Origin: Hufsiella arboris
GTDB lineage: Bacteria > Bacteroidota > Bacteroidia > Sphingobacteriales > Sphingobacteriaceae
Direction: 5' to 3'
DNA length: 64,000 nt
Assembly: GCF_009834875.1 (NCBI RefSeq)
Contig: NZ_WVHT01000013.1
Coordinates: forward strand, 25,492 to 89,491
Every line of letters begins with the position of its first letter. Positions within the stretch are counted from its first letter, which is position 1. The notes below the pieces were generated by a model, which made no database searches, was not told where the DNA came from, and saw nothing but the letters and a program-made list of their open reading frames with translations. Shown here in pieces: positions 10,075 through 17,979 of this stretch. The translations under genes and the position numbers were made by a program.

Positions 10075-10154
10075 ACAATTTCCTTGCTTCCTGCTATTGA
10101 AAAAGCTCCAAATTTCTAAAAATATCCTTTAAATTTAGAATAAAAAACTTCGCT

Positions 10155-11063
10155 TTGATTAAACGATACCTAAAATCTTATTTCGGATTTACAAAAAAAG
10201 AGTTAAACGGGCTGATGGTGCTCAGTTTACTGTTACTATTTATATTGATTGTTCCTTCTATTTATCAGGCATTTCTGCCAAAGCGTATTGATCAATCGAT
10301 TACTTTTCAGAAACAGGTCGATGAATTTATCGCGTCGGCCGAAACGAAACGCTCAACTTACAGACAGGTAAAAGATAAGCTTGAAGATGCGGAACTGGAG
10401 CCCGACTACTTTATGTTCGATCCAAATAAGCTTTCTGAAAGTGAATGGCTCAGGCTTGGCCTCCGCAGCCGACAAGCCAAAGTGATCCTAAATTATGTAA
10501 GCAAAGGCGGGCATTTTCATAAAAAAGAAGACCTGCAAAAAATCTACTCTATAACACCGGAAGATTATCAAAGGCTCGCGCCATATATCCAGCTGCCGAA
10601 CGGTGATGAGAAATTTCAAAAGTTTAGTGAAACCAAAGCAGTTTATGTAAAGAAAGTAAAAGCCGCCATTTATATTGATTTGAATCAAGCAGATTCTGCA
10701 GAACTTGAAACCGTCGACGGAATAGGGCCGGCATTTGCTCTGCGAATTATTAAATACAGGGATCGCCTGGGTGGATTCGTCAGTAAAGACCAGTTACGAG
10801 AAGTATTTGGCATTGATTCGGCAAAGTTCCGGCAGATCGTTCCTCAAACTTTTGTCGGCAGCAGCCAGGTGAAAAAAATTAACATCAATACCGCTACGTT
10901 TGACGATTTGAAACAGCATCCCTACCTTACATATAAGCAAATGAATGCCATTGTAAAATACCGTAAACAACATGGAAATTTTAATGGCGCGGATGATCTG
11001 AAAAATATCGCGATTTTAAACAACGACGTTATTGAGCGTATCAAACCATACCTCGAGTTTTAA
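10155..11063 (+). CDS. ComEA-like helix-hairpin-helix protein, membrane-anchored
   Basis: A 302-residue protein with one N-terminal membrane segment (about 20-40, [18 protein letters not shown]). Three helix-hairpin-helix units follow (around 100-150, INLNQADSAELETVDGIG near 175-230, and ININTATFDDLKQHP near 235-295). HhH domains of this type bind DNA non-specifically, and ComEA proteins hold DNA in the periplasm during uptake. The long helical region before the HhH repeats is typical of the Bacteroidota version. The start is TTG. No upstream ATG exists in frame, and the next ATG would cut into the conserved KSYFGFTKKE segment. Confidence 0.8.
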   Translation: MIKRYLKSYFGFTKKELNGLMVLSLLLLFILIVPSIYQAFLPKRIDQSITFQKQVDEFIASAETKRSTYRQVKDKLEDAELEPDYFMFDPNKLSESEWLRLGLRSRQAKVILNYVSKGGHFHKKEDLQKIYSITPEDYQRLAPYIQLPNGDEKFQKFSETKAVYVKKVKAAIYIDLNQADSAELETVDGIGPAFALRIIKYRDRLGGFVSKDQLREVFGIDSAKFRQIVPQTFVGSSQVKKININTATFDDLKQHPYLTYKQMNAIVKYRKQHGNFNGADDLKNIAILNNDVIERIKPYLEF

Positions 11064-11109
11064 CAAGCTCCTTAATTGAAATTTTTATTTTTAATGTGTT
11101 AAAAATCAC

Positions 11110-11138
11110 TATCTTTGTCGTCCTAACTGAAAGGAGGT
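11110..11138 (+). promoter_or_regulatory. rpsU -7 box and unusually strong Shine-Dalgarno
   Basis: A perfect Bacteroidota -7 box, TATCTTTG, lies at 11110-11117, so the leader is only about 26 nt. Inside it is AAGGAGGT (11131-11138), a full anti-SD complement, 11 nt before the ATG. Strong SDs are rare in this phylum because bS21, bS18 and bS6 sequester the 16S tail. The rpsU SD is the known exception and supports autoregulation. Confidence 0.8.
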
Positions 11139-11149
11139 ATTACAGAGTT

Positions 11150-11341
11150 ATGATTATTATCAACGTAAAAGAAGGCGAATCATTGGACAAAGCGTTAAAA
11201 CGCTTCAAAAAGAAATTCGAAAAAACAGGTGTTTTAAGAGAGTTACGCAGTCGTCAGGCTTTTGAGAAAAAATCTGTAGCACGTCGCAATGTTGTGAAAA
11301 AAGCGATTTATAAACAAGGCCTTAATCAGGAAACTGTTTAA
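11150..11341 (+). CDS. rpsU: Small ribosomal subunit protein bS21
   Basis: A 63-residue basic protein (MIIINVKEGESLDKAL, FKKKFEKTGVLREL), full length for the family. The in-frame ATG at 11150 is chosen over an open extension reaching 11096 because a canonical SD precedes it and the family begins MI(I/V)xVKEGES. In Bacteroidota bS21 helps hide the anti-SD of 16S rRNA, so cellular bS21 level feeds back on translation of its own SD-bearing mRNA. xerC follows 68 bp downstream. Confidence 0.96.
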   Translation: MIIINVKEGESLDKALKRFKKKFEKTGVLRELRSRQAFEKKSVARRNVVKKAIYKQGLNQETV

Positions 11342-11409
11342 TTACAATATTCACCAAACTATATCGAAACTATTTGTATATTCAATTTTGGATATATAAA
11401 TAGTTTTTG

Positions 11410-12315
11410 ATGTTTATAGAGCGTTTTCTCCAGTATCTCCAATACGAAAAAAGGGTTTCTGTTCATACCTTAAACGCTTATAAAAATGATCTCGATCAGT
11501 TCAGTACATTCTTAGAACAGAGCGAATTATTAATTCCCGAAGTGCAACATCAGCATATACGCAGCTGGCTGGTTGAACTGCTTGAAAATGGCAGAGAGGC
11601 GAAAACTATTAATCGCAAACTTTCCGCTCTGCGTTCCCTTTATAAGTTTCTTCTTCGTGAAAGTTTGATCGACAATGACCCCTTAGTATTGGTCGTGCCA
11701 CCCAAAATTCCAAAGAAATTGCCAACTTTTGTGGAAGAGACTAAGCTCGTTCAATTATTAGATAACAAAATTGATGATCCGCAGACACTGGAAAAAGCAT
11801 TTACGGACGATTTCTTTGGATTACGAGACAAGCTGGTTATTGAAATACTTTTTGGAACCGGAATTCGCCTTGCGGAGCTTGTCAACCTCAAGCAAACTGA
11901 CATCGACTATCAGGGCAACGTGCTCAAAGTTTTGGGTAAGCGTAATAAGGAAAGGATTGTTCCGATTAACTTTTCTCTGAAACAACTTTTAACAGAATAT
12001 CAGGAATTAAAAAAAAATCAAAGTTTTGATAACAAATCGTTAACGTTGATCGTTACAAATTCAGGATATCCTGTATATCCAAAGTTTATTTATAGGACCG
12101 TTAATAGATACCTGGAAATGATATCTACTCAAAAGAAAAAAAGTCCCCATGTGCTCAGGCACTCATTTGCTACCAGTTTATTAAATGACGGAGCCGATAT
12201 AAATTCCATTAAAGAACTTCTGGGCCATTCAAATCTTGCGGCTACGCAGATCTATACCCACAATTCCGTTGAGCGATTAAAATTAATTTATAAACAAGCC
12301 CATCCAAAGGCTTAA
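11410..12315 (+). CDS. xerC: Tyrosine recombinase XerC/XerD
   Basis: A 301-residue site-specific recombinase for chromosome dimer resolution at dif. The N-terminal SAM-like core-binding domain covers about 1-85 (VHTLNAYKNDLDQF). The catalytic domain shows the Arg of GTGIRLAELVNL, the HxxR of HVLRHSFAT, and GHSNLAATQIYTH containing the nucleophile Tyr. The ATG at 11410 is preferred to the TTG three bases upstream. The position between rpsU and hpf is the usual one in Bacteroidota. XerC versus XerD cannot be settled from sequence alone, but this locus normally carries XerC. Confidence 0.92.
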   Translation: MFIERFLQYLQYEKRVSVHTLNAYKNDLDQFSTFLEQSELLIPEVQHQHIRSWLVELLENGREAKTINRKLSALRSLYKFLLRESLIDNDPLVLVVPPKIPKKLPTFVEETKLVQLLDNKIDDPQTLEKAFTDDFFGLRDKLVIEILFGTGIRLAELVNLKQTDIDYQGNVLKVLGKRNKERIVPINFSLKQLLTEYQELKKNQSFDNKSLTLIVTNSGYPVYPKFIYRTVNRYLEMISTQKKKSPHVLRHSFATSLLNDGADINSIKELLGHSNLAATQIYTHNSVERLKLIYKQAHPKA

Positions 12316-12329
12316 AAATGGAGGTTAAC

Positions 12330-12674
12330 ATGAAAATTAGTGTTCAATCAATTCACTTTAATGCTGATAGGAAACTATTGGATTTTATTCAGAAAAAAGT
12401 CGACAAGTTAGACCTGTTCTTTGACCACATCATTAGTGGTGAAGTTTATTTAAAACTCGAAAATACAGGAGATGAATCTAACAAGATAACGGAGATCAAG
12501 TTAACGCTCCCAGGTCAACAGCTTTTTACCAAAGAGCAATGTAAAAGTTTTGAAGAGGCTACCGATCTTGCGATTGAATCGCTGCGCAAGCAGGTAGATA
12601 AGCACAAAACGAAAGTTCGTTCGAAAGTAAGTAATCACAAAGAAATACTTGTAGAAAACGAAAATATTATCTAA
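12330..12674 (+). CDS. hpf: Ribosome hibernation-promoting factor (short HPF/RaiA family)
   Basis: A 114-residue protein with the HPF/YfiA fold (MKISVQSIHFNADRKLLD, GEVYLKLEN, ATDLAIESLRKQVDKHK). It blocks the mRNA channel of idle 30S subunits and promotes ribosome hibernation. Two ATGs compete. The one at 12330 is preceded by GGAGG (12320-12324) at 5-nt spacing and matches the family N-terminus. The one at 12318 overlaps that SD. It is probably co-transcribed with xerC (14-nt gap). Confidence 0.9.
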   Translation: MKISVQSIHFNADRKLLDFIQKKVDKLDLFFDHIISGEVYLKLENTGDESNKITEIKLTLPGQQLFTKEQCKSFEEATDLAIESLRKQVDKHKTKVRSKVSNHKEILVENENII

Positions 12675-12695
12675 AATACTCATTATCATATCGCT

Positions 12696-12730
12696 AAATT
12701 CGACTGCCGGAAAGCAGTCGAATTTTTTTT
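12696..12730 (+). terminator. Rho-independent terminator after hpf
   Basis: AAATTCGACTGC (12696-12707) pairs perfectly with GCAGTCGAATTT (12714-12725) across CGGAAA, followed by further T residues. Confidence 0.92.
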
Positions 12731-12738
12731 GAAAAAAA

Positions 12739-12769
12739 TTTTGCAGAGGTATTAATTTTTGTAGATTTG
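12739..12769 (+). promoter_or_regulatory. Promoter of the tRNA-tuf transcription unit
   Basis: The -33 TTG lies at 12741-12743 within TTTTG. The perfect -7 box TAGATTTG is at 12762-12769, with an 18-bp spacer. It lies directly after the hpf terminator and about 83 bp before the first tRNA. Confidence 0.8.
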
Positions 12770-12851
12770 CAGTCCCTTACGGAAGGGTGCTATACAAGCA
12801 AAAATAAATCCGTATTGTTCTTTTAAACTATTGTAAAGTAATAAAACATAA

Positions 12852-12924
<73 letters not shown>

Positions 12925-13001
12925 CTTTTTGATTTTAGATTGAAGATTTTTTTGATTTACGGTTTAAATCGTAAATCTGAAATTATAAATCTCTGATCAT
13001 T

Positions 13002-13082
13002 GGGGGGATACCAGAGCGGTCAAATGGGACGGACTGTAAATCCGTTGCTTCGGCTACGAAGGTTCGAATCCTTCTCCCCCCA
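13002..13082 (+). tRNA. tRNA-Tyr (anticodon GTA)
   Basis: An 81-nt class II tRNA with a long variable arm. The acceptor GGGGGGA pairs with TCCCCCC, and the anticodon stem ACGGA/TCCGT encloses CTGTAAA. The spacer before it contains the inverted repeat GATTTACG...CGTAAATC (12954-12977). Confidence 0.96.
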
Positions 13083-13161
13083 CAATATTGATTTTAGATT
13101 AATGATTACTATTGATTGTCGTATCGCTTGTAATTCAAAAATCATAAATCTGAATACAGAA

Positions 13162-13234
13162 GCGGAAGTAGCTCAGTTGGTAGAGCGATAGCCTTCCAAG
13201 CTATAGGTCGCGAGTTCGAACCTCGTCTTCCGCT
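13162..13234 (+). tRNA. tRNA-Gly (anticodon TCC)
   Basis: A 73-nt cloverleaf. The acceptor GCGGAAG pairs with CTTCCGC, and the anticodon stem ATAGC/GCTAT encloses CTTCCAA. It decodes GGA. Confidence 0.97.
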
Positions 13235-13295
13235 CAATGAGCTAATCGTAGTTAATGGCAAAGGAAACTTAGCTGTTAACTGTTTAGCGTTAAAA

Positions 13296-13367
<72 letters not shown>

Positions 13368-13424
13368 CAGGTTGCATTTAATTCAAACAATAAATATAAA
13401 TAACCTACTAATAAGTATAAAAAA

Positions 13425-14612
13425 ATGGCAAAAGAAAAATTTGACCGCAGTAAGCCGCACTTAAACATCGGTACTATCGGTCACGTTGACCACGGTAAAA
13501 CAACTTTAACTGCCGCTATTACAAAAGTATTGGCTGATGCAGGTTTATCTGAAGCTCGTTCTTTCGATTCAATCGACTCAGCTCCTGAAGAAAAAGAAAG
13601 AGGTATCACTATTAATACAGCACACGTTGAGTACTCAACTGCTAACCGTCACTATGCTCACGTTGACTGTCCAGGTCACGCTGACTATGTGAAGAACATG
13701 GTTACAGGTGCTGCTCAAATGGATGGTGCTATCCTTGTAGTTGCTTCTACGGATGGTCCGATGCCACAAACTCGCGAGCACATCCTTTTGGCTCGTCAGG
13801 TAGGTGTACCAGCGCTTGTTGTTTTCATGAACAAAGTGGATATGGTTGACGATCCGGAATTATTGGAACTTGTTGAAATGGAAATCCGTGAATTATTATC
13901 ATTCTACGAATTCCCAGGCGATGATATTCCAGTAGTACAAGGTTCAGCACTTGGTGGTTTGAACGGAGATGCTAAATGGGTTGGAAAAATCATGGAGCTA
14001 ATGGATGCTGTAGATAACTACATTCCAATTCCTCCACGTTTGACTGAGCTTCCATTCTTGATGCCAGTTGAGGACGTATTCTCAATCACTGGTCGTGGTA
14101 CAGTAGCAACTGGCCGTATCGAGCGTGGTGTAATCAACTCAGGTGAGCCGGTTGAAATCCTTGGTATGGGTGCTGAGAACTTGAAATCAACTGTAACAGG
14201 TGTTGAGATGTTTCGTAAGATCCTTGACAGAGGTGAAGCAGGTGACAACGTAGGTTTATTGTTACGTGGTATTGAGAAAACTGATATCCGTCGTGGTATG
14301 GTTATCTGTAAACCAGGTTCAGTAACTCCTCACACAGATTTCAAAGCTGAGGTTTACGTATTGTCAAAAGCAGAAGGTGGCCGTCACACTCCATTCTTCA
14401 ACAAATACCGCCCGCAATTCTATTTCCGTACTACAGACGTAACTGGTGAAATTTCACTAGCTGAAGGTGTAGAAATGGTTATGCCTGGTGATAACGTTAC
14501 AATCACTGTTAAGTTGATCAACGCTATCGCGATGGAAAAAGGTCTTCGTTTCGCTATCCGTGAAGGTGGCAGAACCGTAGGTGCTGGTCAGGTAACTGAA
14601 ATTTTAAAATAA
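13425..14612 (+). CDS. tuf: Elongation factor Tu
   Basis: A 395-residue GTPase that delivers aminoacyl-tRNA to the ribosome. The G motifs are all present: GHVDHGKT (G1), RGITI (G2), DCPGHADY (G3) and NKVD (G4). Domains 2 and 3 follow ([32 protein letters not shown]). Full length. It is embedded in the tRNA cluster, so the tRNAs and tuf mRNA are probably processed from one transcript starting at the promoter near 12770. Confidence 0.98.
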   Translation: MAKEKFDRSKPHLNIGTIGHVDHGKTTLTAAITKVLADAGLSEARSFDSIDSAPEEKERGITINTAHVEYSTANRHYAHVDCPGHADYVKNMVTGAAQMDGAILVVASTDGPMPQTREHILLARQVGVPALVVFMNKVDMVDDPELLELVEMEIRELLSFYEFPGDDIPVVQGSALGGLNGDAKWVGKIMELMDAVDNYIPIPPRLTELPFLMPVEDVFSITGRGTVATGRIERGVINSGEPVEILGMGAENLKSTVTGVEMFRKILDRGEAGDNVGLLLRGIEKTDIRRGMVICKPGSVTPHTDFKAEVYVLSKAEGGRHTPFFNKYRPQFYFRTTDVTGEISLAEGVEMVMPGDNVTITVKLINAIAMEKGLRFAIREGGRTVGAGQVTEILK

Positions 14613-14643
14613 TTCTAGCCTTTTAGGATAGAAAAGTATACTC

Positions 14644-14673
14644 AAAGTACTCAGATTTATTTCTGGGTACTTT
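14644..14673 (+). terminator. Hairpin after tuf, possible partial terminator
   Basis: AAAGTACTCAGA (14644-14655) pairs with TCTGGGTACTTT (14662-14673) with one G-U pair. The following GTTATCT is a poor T tract, so read-through into tRNA-Trp and secE is likely. Confidence 0.5.
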
Positions 14674-14688
14674 GTTATCTAAAAACAC

Positions 14689-14759
14689 ACGGGAATAGTT
14701 CAACGGTAGAATAGAGGTCTCCAAAACCTTTGATCAGGGTTCGAATCCTTGTTCCCGTG
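14689..14759 (+). tRNA. tRNA-Trp (anticodon CCA)
   Basis: A 71-nt cloverleaf. The acceptor ACGGGAA pairs with TTCCCGT, and the anticodon stem AGGT/ACCT encloses CTCCAAA. Its position between tuf and secE is conserved in Bacteroidota. Confidence 0.96.
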
Positions 14760-14776
14760 CTTATAAGCTGAAATAA

Positions 14777-14971
14777 ATGGCGAACGTAACTGAATTTATA
14801 AAAGAATCATATATTGAAATGACCCAGAAGGTTACATGGCCTACCTGGAGAGAATTGCAAAATTCTGCTGTTATTGTTTTAGTTGCTTCTATCATTATTG
14901 CTTTGATAGTATTAGCGATGGACCGTTCTGCCGGCGGATTACTCGAGCTGTTCTATAAATCACTTGCTTAA
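14777..14971 (+). CDS. secE: Preprotein translocase subunit SecE
   Basis: A 64-residue single-span SecE. An amphipathic segment (FIKESYIEMTQKVTWPTW) contains the conserved KVTWPT motif, followed by one membrane helix (about 29-47). It clamps SecY in the SecYEG channel. It starts 17 bp after tRNA-Trp, and nusG follows after 12 bp. Confidence 0.95.
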   Translation: MANVTEFIKESYIEMTQKVTWPTWRELQNSAVIVLVASIIIALIVLAMDRSAGGLLELFYKSLA

Positions 14972-14983
14972 ACTGAAAAGGAA

Positions 14984-15526
14984 ATGAGTGATCAATTGAA
15001 ATGGTATGTCGTTCGTGCAGTAAGCGGTAAAGAAAAAAAAGTAAAGCAATACCTGGAAGCTGAGATTAACCGTCTTGGCATTTCGCATATGATACCGCAA
15101 GTATTAATTCCTATGGAAAAATACTATCAGATGCGTGATGGAAAAAAAATTGCCAAAGAGCGTAACTACTATCCTGGTTATGTATTAATTGAGGCTGCAT
15201 TGGACGGTGAATTAGAACACATCATTAAAAATGTAAACAGTGTTATCGGCTTTTTAGGAGATAAAGGCGGAAATGCCGTGCCTATGCGTGCTGCAGAAGT
15301 GAATCGTATCCTCGGTAAAGTGGATGAGATGAGCGAGCAGGGCGAAATGATGAACGTTCCATATTATGTTGGCGAAAACGTCAAGGTAATGGATGGGCCG
15401 TTCAACGGATTTACTGGCGTAATTGAAGAAGTGAACGAAGAGAAAAAGAAGTTGAAAGTGATGGTCAAGATCTTCGGGCGCCGTACTCCTCTGGAGTTAA
15501 ATTACATGCAGGTAGAAAAAGAATAA
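14984..15526 (+). CDS. nusG: Transcription termination/antitermination factor NusG
   Basis: A 180-residue protein. The NGN domain ([29 protein letters not shown]) occupies about 5-115. A KOW domain ([19 protein letters not shown]) lies at about 128-175. It binds RNA polymerase at the beta' clamp and links it to Rho or the ribosome. AAAGGA lies a few bases before the ATG. Confidence 0.96.
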   Translation: MSDQLKWYVVRAVSGKEKKVKQYLEAEINRLGISHMIPQVLIPMEKYYQMRDGKKIAKERNYYPGYVLIEAALDGELEHIIKNVNSVIGFLGDKGGNAVPMRAAEVNRILGKVDEMSEQGEMMNVPYYVGENVKVMDGPFNGFTGVIEEVNEEKKKLKVMVKIFGRRTPLELNYMQVEKE

Positions 15527-15539
15527 TAAAATATGGATT

Positions 15540-15568
15540 GGTTATGACGATATATTGCTGTTATAACC
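15540..15568 (+). other. Hairpin in the nusG-rplK gap
   Basis: GGTTATGAC pairs with GTTATAACC (one G-U) around an 11-nt loop. No T run follows, so it is not a simple terminator. It could be an RNA processing or L1-responsive leader element, which is a guess. The rest of the 177-bp gap is AT-rich with nothing else recognised. Confidence 0.3.
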
Positions 15569-15703
15569 CGATCTTTGCAAACTATTTGAATGCGAGTGTA
15601 AGGTAAAAAAGTTTTTTTAAATCTTCAATCAAGTTCAAAAAAATCTTAAATGTTACATAGCTTCCAACTTACTAACATTGAGTAATAAATAAAGTAAATT
15701 AAA

Positions 15704-16147
15704 ATGGCAAAAGAAGTCAGTGCGTTAGTAAAATTACAAGTTAAGGGTGGCGCTGCAAATCCATCACCTCCGGTAGGACCTGCATTGGGTGCTAAAGGGG
15801 TGAATATTATGGAGTTTTGCAAGCAATTCAATGCACGTACCCAAGACAAGCCAGGTAAAGTATTGCCAGTTGTAATCACTGTTTATGCCGATAAGTCATT
15901 TGACTTTATTATCAAAACTCCACCAGTTGCCATCCAGCTTTTAGAAGCTACAGGTATTAAAAGTGGATCAGCAGAGCCAAACCGTAAAAAAGTTGCCAGT
16001 GTAAACTGGGAGCAGGTTGAAACTATTGCAAAAGATAAAATGGTTGACTTAAATGCATTTACTGTAGAATCAGCGATGAAAATGGTTGCTGGTACAGCTC
16101 GCAGTATGGGGATAACCGTTAGCGGTTCAGCTCCCTGGAATAATTAA
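15704..16147 (+). CDS. rplK: Large ribosomal subunit protein uL11
   Basis: A 147-residue protein with the Pro-rich N-terminal domain ([15 protein letters not shown]) and the C-terminal rRNA-binding domain ([10 protein letters not shown]). It forms the GTPase-associated centre with 23S rRNA. First of the rplK-rplA-rplJ-rplL cluster. Confidence 0.97.
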   Translation: MAKEVSALVKLQVKGGAANPSPPVGPALGAKGVNIMEFCKQFNARTQDKPGKVLPVVITVYADKSFDFIIKTPPVAIQLLEATGIKSGSAEPNRKKVASVNWEQVETIAKDKMVDLNAFTVESAMKMVAGTARSMGITVSGSAPWNN

Positions 16148-16170
16148 TTAACACAAAATCAGTTTAAGAA

Positions 16171-16869
16171 GTGGCTAGATTAACAAAAAATCAAAAAACG
16201 GCACATTCAAAACTTGAGGCTGGTAAAGCATATTCTTTGCAGGACGCTACTGCTCTTGTAAAAGAAATCACAACCACCAAATTCGATGCATCAGTTGATA
16301 TTGATGTTCGTTTAGGTGTTGATCCGCGTAAAGCCAATCAAATGGTACGTGGTATTGCAACATTACCTCATGGAACCGGTAAAACTGTACGTGTTTTAGC
16401 TTTAGTAACTCCTGATAAGGAAGAAGAAGCTAAGGCAGCAGGCGCAGATTTTGTTGGTTTAGATGAATATATTGCTAAGATAGAAGGTGGCTGGACTGAC
16501 GTTGACATCATTATTACTATGCCTAGTGTTATGGCTAAAGTAGGTAAACTCGGACGTATTTTAGGTCCTCGTAACCTTATGCCAAACCCTAAATCAGGAA
16601 CTGTAACTACCGAAGTTGGTAAAGCAGTAACTGATGTAAAAGGCGGTAAGATCGATTTCAAGGTTGACAAAACCGGTATCATCCATGCTTCTATAGGAAA
16701 GGTATCATTTGATGCAAATAAAATTTATGAGAATGCGTTAGAAGTAATTCAAACGATCTCTAAATTAAAGCCATCAGCTGCGAAAGGAACTTATTTCAAG
16801 AGCATTCATGTTTCTTCGACAATGAGTCCGGGAATTGAAATTGAAACTAAATCAGTAGCGGGGATCTAA
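16171..16869 (+). CDS. rplA: Large ribosomal subunit protein uL1
   Basis: A 232-residue L1-stalk protein ([37 protein letters not shown]). The start codon is GTG, giving the conserved [10 protein letters not shown]-terminus 23 bp after rplK. uL1 is also the classical translational repressor of its own operon in other bacteria. Confidence 0.97.
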   Translation: MARLTKNQKTAHSKLEAGKAYSLQDATALVKEITTTKFDASVDIDVRLGVDPRKANQMVRGIATLPHGTGKTVRVLALVTPDKEEEAKAAGADFVGLDEYIAKIEGGWTDVDIIITMPSVMAKVGKLGRILGPRNLMPNPKSGTVTTEVGKAVTDVKGGKIDFKVDKTGIIHASIGKVSFDANKIYENALEVIQTISKLKPSAAKGTYFKSIHVSSTMSPGIEIETKSVAGI

Positions 16870-16871
16870 TC

Positions 16872-17390
16872 ATGAATAGAGAAGAAAAACAAGAGATTGT
16901 TCAAAGCTTAACTGAGCAGATCAAAGAGTACGGTAATTTTTATATTACTGATACTTCCAATCTAACTGTTGCTAAGATCAATGAAATCCGTCGCAAATTT
17001 TTCGAAAAGGATATCAAGATCCAGGTTGCTAAAAATACCCTTATTACTAAGGCGTTAGAAGCAGCAGGAGTTGATTCAGGAGAACTTAAAGAAGCCCTAA
17101 AAGGTTCATCAACTATTCTATTTTCAACGGTAGCTAATGCACCTGCTAAAGTTATCAAAGAACTTAGAAAAGGTAGTGATAAGCCGGTTCTTAAAGGTGC
17201 CTACATTGATTCAGCCGTATTTATCGGCGACAAGCAATTAGATGCTCTGGCTACTCTGAAATCGAAAGAAGAGCTCGTTGGCGATATTATCGCATTACTG
17301 CAATCTCCAGCTAAAAACGTTATTTCCGGACTTAAGTCAGGTGGTAGCAAAATCGCAGGAATTGTTAAAACATTACAAGAAAGAGGTTAA
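16872..17390 (+). CDS. rplJ: Large ribosomal subunit protein uL10
   Basis: A 172-residue protein (MNREEKQEIVQSLTEQIKEY, IQVAKNTLITKAL). It anchors L7/L12 dimers to the ribosomal stalk through its C-terminal helix. It is separated from rplA by 2 bp, so translation is probably coupled. Confidence 0.97.
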   Translation: MNREEKQEIVQSLTEQIKEYGNFYITDTSNLTVAKINEIRRKFFEKDIKIQVAKNTLITKALEAAGVDSGELKEALKGSSTILFSTVANAPAKVIKELRKGSDKPVLKGAYIDSAVFIGDKQLDALATLKSKEELVGDIIALLQSPAKNVISGLKSGGSKIAGIVKTLQERG

Positions 17391-17449
17391 TCGAACGCCT
17401 GAAAGTTTCGAACATTTAAAAATTAGTAATTTTTCAAAAACAAAATACA

Positions 17450-17830
17450 ATGGCAGATTTAAAAGCGTTTGCTGAGCAGTTAGTAAACTTAACAGTAAAA
17501 GAAGTTAACGAGTTAGCTCAAATCTTAAAAGACGAGTATGGTATTGAGCCTGCTGCTGCTGCAGTTGCAGTTGCTGGTCCGGCTGCTGGTGGTGATGCAC
17601 CTGCTGCTGCTGAAGAGAAAACTTCTTTCGATGTTATTCTGAAAGAAGCTGGAGGCCAAAAATTAGCAGTTGTTAAATTGGTTAAAGATTTAACTGGTCT
17701 AGGTTTGAAAGAAGCAAAAGATCTAGTTGACGGAGCACCAAAAGAATTGAAAGCTGGTGTTGCTAAAGACGAAGCTGAAGCTTTGAAGAAACAATTAGAA
17801 GAAGCAGGAGCTGTTGTTGAAATTAAATAA
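17450..17830 (+). CDS. rplL: Large ribosomal subunit protein bL12 (L7/L12)
   Basis: A 126-residue acidic stalk protein. It has an N-terminal dimerisation domain, an Ala-rich hinge (about 38-55) and a C-terminal factor-binding domain ([36 protein letters not shown]). It recruits the translational GTPases. Confidence 0.97.
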   Translation: MADLKAFAEQLVNLTVKEVNELAQILKDEYGIEPAAAAVAVAGPAAGGDAPAAAEEKTSFDVILKEAGGQKLAVVKLVKDLTGLGLKEAKDLVDGAPKELKAGVAKDEAEALKKQLEEAGAVVEIK

Positions 17831-17856
17831 TTCCAACATATCTTATTAATGGTTTT

Positions 17857-17880
17857 AGACTCCGGTTTTCACCGGGGTCT
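17857..17880 (+). other. Hairpin between rplL and rpoB
   Basis: AGACTCCGGT pairs with ACCGGGGTCT (one T-G) around TTTC. It has no clear T run. A partial terminator or processing site at this point is known from other bacteria, so an attenuator role is plausible. Confidence 0.45.
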
Positions 17881-17979
17881 ATTGCCATTTGTATATACCC
17901 GTTATTGTTTGACTTTACAATCCGCCAGCCGGCAGAAAAAAAGTCGCAGTTTATTTTTTAAACTAAAATCTCAAATCCC

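Noticed and set aside
12501..12689. Small minus-strand gene opposite hpf
   Set aside because: It is fully antisense to hpf, has no recognisable domain, and its composition follows the complementary gene.
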